A program made the translations under genes and the position numbers. This document shows, piece by piece, positions 59,666 to 64,000 of a stretch of 64,000 nucleotides of DNA; the first letter of the stretch is position 1; every line of letters begins with the position of its first letter. The notes beneath the pieces are model-generated. The model made no database searches. It had not been told where the DNA came from and was given only the letters and a program-made list of their open reading frames with translations. The DNA is taken from positions 186,001-250,000 of the forward strand of contig NC_022124.1 of assembly GCF_000163055.2 (NCBI RefSeq), in the 5' to 3' direction. Origin of the DNA: Prevotella sp. oral taxon 299 str. F0039 (GTDB taxonomy: Bacteria > Bacteroidota > Bacteroidia > Bacteroidales > Bacteroidaceae).

Positions 59666-60403
59666 ATGCGTAGTACGTTTAAGGTTCTGTTCTACCTCAA
59701 AAAGAACGCCCCCAAGAAGAACGGTTCCGTTCCCGTGATGTGCCGTATCACCATTGATGGTACAATAGCCCAGTTCAGTTGCAAATGCGACATTCATCCC
59801 GACTTGTGGGACATCAAGAGCAACCGAGCTTTGGGAAAAAGTACCGTGGCCTTGGAAACCAACCGTTTCTTGGACAAGATACGTGTCGGCATCAATGCCA
59901 AATACAAGGAGATAGCCGAGCGGGATAACTATGTCACTGCTGAGAAAGTGAAGAACGCTTTCTTGGGCTTGGAAATGCGGCATGAAACCTTGCTGAAAGT
60001 CTTTGTCCAGCACAATGAGGACTTTTTCAAACAGGTCGATGCAGGCTTGCGATGCCCATCCACCTACCACAAGTATTGCACGGTCTATAAGCATCTGGAG
60101 GAGTTCATAAAGAACCGCTACCGTGTCAGCGACATTGCTTTGAAAGAACTCACTCCGGCTTTCATTACCGACTTTGACATCTTCCTGCGCACCGAAAAGC
60201 AATGCTGTAACAACACGGTATGGATTTACATGATGCCCCTGCGCCGTATGATTACCATTGCCCTTGCGCACGGCTCGTCCGTCCCTCTGCTCCAAATCGG
60301 AAGGACGCCACGGCGTGTCCAAATGATGGATGGTGACGACACGTTTTTGGGCATTCACACCCGTGCCGAGCATACTCGTAGAACCGAAAAGCACTCGAAT
60401 TGA
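59666..60403 (+). pseudogene. Truncated tyrosine-recombinase integrase
   Basis: The first 199 codons are a good integrase N-terminus: an arm-binding domain ([12 protein letters not shown], then [20 protein letters not shown]) and a SAM-like core-binding domain ([11 protein letters not shown], then [20 protein letters not shown], then [12 protein letters not shown]). At about 60257-60262 the sequence switches to the antisense of a helicase gene, and the remaining codons to 60403 are meaningless. The catalytic domain with the Arg, His and Tyr residues is missing, so it cannot recombine. It is the remnant of a CTnDOT-like Bacteroides element. Confidence 0.88.
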
Positions 60404-62765
60404 ACCTTCATTCATTCCCGCGATGAGCGTCTTTCGAGCCTTGTCGGTCTTAGCTTCCTGAATAAAGCGTATCTCCTGAGCAGGAATGCTGTGATCTTCC
60501 GCCAACTTTCGTTTGATTTCGCTGTAAGGATTCCATTTACCGGGCTTATAAGTGCCGAGGTCGCTGAACACAAACTGCGTTCCTTTCTGCTCATTGAACT
60601 TCCGGTAGTACTCCGCTATCTTGACGGCACAGTGAGAAGCCTTGTTGTCCACATGATCTCCGTACCTGTTCGGGTCGATGAGCCTCAAATCCAAGCTTAT
60701 CTTCCTCGCGTAGTCTGTTGCAATAAGCATCTTTGCCCTTTCCTCACTCTCACTCAGAGGTGCACGTCCTAAGATTGTAGCATCGCCACTCTTGGCAAAC
60801 TCCATCAGCTTGCCGATAAAAACTTCCTGCTCGGGTGTCGGTGGTATGTTGTGCAGTATCTCATTCTTCTCAGGGCGGTCGATACCGATGTCTTTGGCAG
60901 TACGAAAATCGCAAATCTCCGCATAGAAAGCAGCCAGCTCAGGCACCTTAATGAATGTCCTAAACCGTTCCTTCTGTATGATGTCGTTTGTGATGGAGAA
61001 CTCATAGTCGGTAGACTTCTTTGCAAAGACAGCTGCCCAGGCGTCAAAACTGTTGATGCCCTGCTTTTCCAAAGCCTGCGGACGGAGGTATTTGAAGAGC
61101 AAATACAATTCTGTCAGACTGTTGGAAATGGTCGTTCCCGAAAGGAAAGTCGCTCCCAAATCCTTGCCGGACCTCTCCTGTATGGTACGAATGGCAAAGA
61201 GCATATTCAAGGCTCTTTGGCTACCCTCGCTGTTACCCAACCCTGCCACACGGTCGTGGCGGGTGTTGAACATCAGATTTTTGAACGTATGCGACTCGTC
61301 CACGAAAAGGTGGTCTATACCCATTGTCTTGAAATCCACTATATCGTCCTTGCGGTTCTCTATCTTGAACTTGATTTCATCCAGCTTCGCCTGTAAATTC
61401 ATCTGCCGCTTGACAAGCCCTTTCTCCATCGCACGGGAGATGCTGCGTCCCTGCTGACGCAAAACCTCCAAGTTCTCTTCCACGCTGTCCAGCTCGTCCT
61501 GAAGGATTTTTTTGCTGTATCTCGTCCGACTGCGGTATCATGCCGAACTGGTCGTGCGTGAGGACAATGCAGTCCCAGTTGTTGTTCTTGATGTCGTGGA
61601 AAATCCGCTGCCGCTTGTCGGAGGTGAAGTCGTTCTTCCCCGGATAGAGCAGCTTGGCGTTTGGGTAAGCCGTTTGGAAGGTCTGTGCTATCTCCTGCAC
61701 GTTGGCTTTGAGAGCGAGTATCATCGGCTTGTTCGCCAAACCGAGCCGCTTCATCTCATAAGCTGCGGTACACATGATAAGCGTCTTTCCTGCTCCCACC
61801 TGATGATCGCAGATACCTCCCCCGTTGAGTTTGAGCATCCAAACGGCATCTTTTTGGCTGCCGTACAAACTCTCGATGCTCAAGCCTTTCAGATTAAGGT
61901 CGGGGAATATCTGATGGGAACCATCATACTGGGGAGGCACAAAACAATTGAAAGTGTCATTGTAGAGTTTCTCCAACCGCTGCTTGAACTCATCGCTCTG
62001 CTCGTTCAGCCAATCGGTAAAGCCGTTTCGGATCTCGTCGATTTTGGCGTTTGCCATCTGTATGGCTTCGGTGTCCCGTACTTTGACTTCCTTTTCTCCG
62101 ACCATGATTTTCTTGGTAATGTCGGGCGTCGTATTCAGCAGGGTGTGCTTCATCAGGGCAATGCCGTCGTAGCGACGATGTTGCCCCCGTACACAGAACC
62201 TGTCCCAGATATTGGCATTGTGCATCCGTGCCTCCACAGAGTATTCGTCCGCACTTGAATTGTAGCGTATCATCACCTCCGTGTCGAAGAGGTACGAGGC
62301 ATAGTCTGAGTAGAGATTTACGGGAATCCATCGCTCCCCGAAGTTGAAATCCAAGTCCACGAAGGGTATCGGTTCGGGAATGGCATCTTTCAGTGCCTGC
62401 AAGGAGGCTTGCGCCCTTGTGTCTTCCGGATGCTCCAAAAGGTATTGTCCGATACGCTCCGAAGCGGCAACCACATTGCCCGATATGAACTTCTCGGCGA
62501 TTTCATATTCTCCCTCCAAAGGATTGTAGTAAATCCTGTCGTGCAGCTCGAAGAGCATCTCTTCTTCGGAGATGTCAGGAAGCAAAGAGAGCATATACTC
62601 GATGTCCACCGCTCCTAATTTATTGAGTGAAGCCGAGAGAGCCTCTTGGGCATTGCCCCCCTCTGTCACTTCGTGCAGGCTGAAAGAAACGGGCTGATGG
62701 AAAATATCGGCTTTGAGCGTTTCTTTATCCACCTTCCGTTCCAAGAAGAGGATTTCCCTGCACAT
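60257..62765 (-). pseudogene. Broken conjugative-element SNF2-like helicase
   Basis: Reading from right to left, the gene enters a large superfamily 2 helicase after its start: Walker A GAGKTLIMCTA, a further motif with [13 protein letters not shown], then after a frameshift [14 protein letters not shown] (DESH box), [11 protein letters not shown], and the C-terminal motif [19 protein letters not shown]. Such helicases are fused to methylases in Bacteroides conjugative elements. Three lesions are visible: the N-terminal part is missing (junction near 62765), an A7 tract at 61507-61513 shifts the frame, and the end is cut at 60257-60262, where the integrase is joined. It is not functional. Confidence 0.85.
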
Positions 62766-62860
62766 ATCCCTACCAGCCAAAGCCAGACGCTTCCGCCACA
62801 AAGGAGAGAGCCTGCGAGTGCAAGTACCACCCAAATTGATATTTTGTATCTCAGTTTCAT
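62760..62860 (-). pseudogene. Fragment of a small membrane protein
   Basis: An ATG at 62860 (minus strand) opens about 33 codons with a hydrophobic helix (ISIWVVLALAGSLLCGG). It then runs out of frame into the helicase remnant. It looks like the start of another element gene joined by deletion. The family is not recognised. Confidence 0.35.
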
Positions 62861-63080
62861 CTTGTCTGATTTTTTTGATTTTATGCGGATTCCAGAGGTG
62901 AGGAAGTTGAGTTTCCATTTTAATATTCTCTGTCCTCGTGTTTCCGACATTTTTTTTATGCGTCTTTCCGTCGGGTCGGTCGTTTTCGTTTCAGGGGCGT
63001 AAAAAGGTAGGGCTTAGGACAAACAAGGTTTTACGGCGAGAATACTACCTGCAATGAAATGGAAGTGTGGAGATTGTCGT

Positions 63081-63302
63081 CTAAACGGCTTGCCGCCCCG
63101 ACCTTTTTTGTCCGTGAAAGCCCGGAACTACCTTTGCCGCTGACAACGAACAACCGATCCCGATGCGAATACTAGAATGGAACGTGGAGAGGAACACCGC
63201 AGAGGACAGAGCGGAAAAATGAAAGGCAGCCTGCACAAGAAGGACTGCCATAATCATGAGGAATAAGACGAAAAGAATGAAAACTATTGTCTGAACAGAC
63301 AA
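63081..63302 (-). CDS. Possible small membrane protein in the remnant
   Basis: This 73-residue frame begins with a hydrophobic helix (TIVFILFVLFLMIMAVLLV) and ends in a basic tail. It lies within the damaged element and has no recognised family or promoter. It may be a chance frame. Confidence 0.25.
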   Translation of the reverse strand: MSVQTIVFILFVLFLMIMAVLLVQAAFHFSALSSAVFLSTFHSSIRIGIGCSLSAAKVVPGFHGQKRSGRQAV

Positions 63303-63317
63303 CTATTAGAAAAGAAA

Positions 63318-63343
63318 AACGGAGAAAGTTTCGTCTTTCTCCG
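63318..63343. terminator. Hairpin terminator near the transposase
   Basis: ACGGAGAAAG and CTTTCTCCGT pair across a 6-nt loop. On the minus strand it lies about 120 bp after the transposase stop. Confidence 0.6.
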
Positions 63344-63457
63344 TAGATAGTATTACCTTTGCAATAGGTTATTCGAGTTATGCAAAGCGTTGTGTGTCAT
63401 TGCAGAAGATAGGTCGCTAAATCATTACCTGCTGAAAATCATAACTCATAAGGCTGT

Positions 63458-64000
63458 TCATAGCCAATTACTTAGACCTAAATGATAGATTTTGTCTATA
63501 ATTTGATTGAATTTTGCCAATGGCGTTTTCTTTCGGGTATTGTATGTGAACTCAAACTCCGCACAGTATTTGGATAGATGCTCCTTACTTGGTCTGTGGT
63601 ATGTTCCCATTATTGACCGCTTCAAATGTGACCATGCACCCTCAATAGTATTTGTGTGTATCTTACCACGAACATATTCTTTACGCCCATGATTTACTAC
63701 ATCGTGTACATAGTCCGAGCATAGCTTAGTGTATGCCCACCATTCATCGCTGTTTATACGGGTTCCTTTCTTAACTCGTTTGTGGATAATTGGCTCTAAG
63801 GTTTTACGCTTAGCATTTGGTACAGGTGTAATGGATAAACGTCCACCACGCCGCCGTCCACCAACATACGTTTCATCAAGTTCTACTGTACCACGTAGCT
63901 GGTTATCGGAGTTACGATGTTCCAGCATATAACGAACCTTGTGTAATAAATACCAAGCGCTCTTTTGCGTGACACCGATAGTCTTGGACAACTCAATAGA
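63458..64000 (-). mobile_element. IS1595-family transposase, partial
   Basis: The frame stays open to the window end, so the N-terminus lies beyond it. The visible part starts with GVTQKSAWYLLHKVRY and holds the ISXO2-like DDE domain: GTVELDETYVGGRRRGG, RINSDEWWAYTKL, then NTIEGAWSHLKRSIMGTYH. This family moves by cut-and-paste using a DDE(N) catalytic set; the Asp/Glu/Asn residues visible look intact. Terminal inverted repeats could not be placed. It probably marks the right side of the damaged element. Confidence 0.88.

Noticed and set aside
59585..60256. C-terminal continuation of the helicase frame on the minus strand
   Set aside because: It is the antisense of the integrase gene after the junction and shows no helicase motifs.
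61512..62258. 248-codon frame on the plus strand
   Set aside because: It is antisense to the helicase remnant, whose motifs are clear on the other strand.

Overview
The window is chromosomal DNA from an AT-rich Bacteroidota bacterium, most likely a member of the Prevotellaceae (Prevotella/Alloprevotella type). The evidence is the 16S sequence with its CACCTCCTTT 3' end, Bacteroidota-type promoters (TAnnTTTG at -7), a PorE-like type IX secretion protein, DUF3316 and S41 lipoproteins, RNase Y next to ZapA, and Bacteroides-style mobile element genes. The 16S alone, read by eye, does not allow a species call.

Layout. 1-387: end of a potassium channel gene. About 500-12950: an integrated mobilizable element. 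It carries an excisionase-like protein, a VapE-like helicase/primase, a CHC2/Toprim primase, a candidate oriT with MobC-like and relaxase genes, and then one tightly packed operon of HTH regulator, BRO-N/Fic fusion, type III restriction subunit, type III methyltransferase and the two Kiwa anti-phage genes (KwaA, KwaB). No integrase is visible for it. 13207-29123: chromosomal genes, namely a HisC-like aminotransferase lacking the PLP lysine, a lytic transglycosylase, an EEP-family nuclease/phosphatase, PorE-like OmpA protein, topoisomerase III, a HAD phosphatase, a Wzc-type tyrosine kinase, RfbA, an unknown gene, a coiled-coil protein, ZapA and RNase Y. 29672-34726: a complete rRNA operon (16S, tRNA-Ile, tRNA-Ala, 23S, 5S). 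34777-36170: a gene-free stretch. 36171-39758: an OmpA-like protein and a lipoprotein. 40149-42570: an N6-adenine methyltransferase beside a GIY-YIG-like ORF that has no ATG. 43323-52047: tRNA-Leu, S41 peptidase, DUF3316 protein, topoisomerase IV subunit A, glycyl-tRNA synthetase, YeiH transporter and an FKBP-type lipoprotein. 52571-53100: a promoter-to-terminator unit with no gene. 53171-59301: a MATE pump and a four-gene dlt-like cluster (SGNH, adenylation, carrier protein, MBOAT). 59320-64000: a GC-richer, damaged mobile-element remnant. In it a truncated integrase and a truncated helicase are joined tail to tail, and an IS1595-type transposase is cut by the window end.

How the parts work together. 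The first element looks like a defence island that moves by mobilization: replication and mobilization genes come first, then a single transcription unit combining restriction-modification with Kiwa under a small repressor-like protein. The chromosomal parts are mostly housekeeping and envelope functions.

The most unexpected non-coding signal is a family of intergenic arrays built from palindromic TAAAAGCAnTGCTTTT-like units at an exact 22-bp period. Five such arrays lie in otherwise empty DNA (20805, 25399, 42880, 52309 and 57702).
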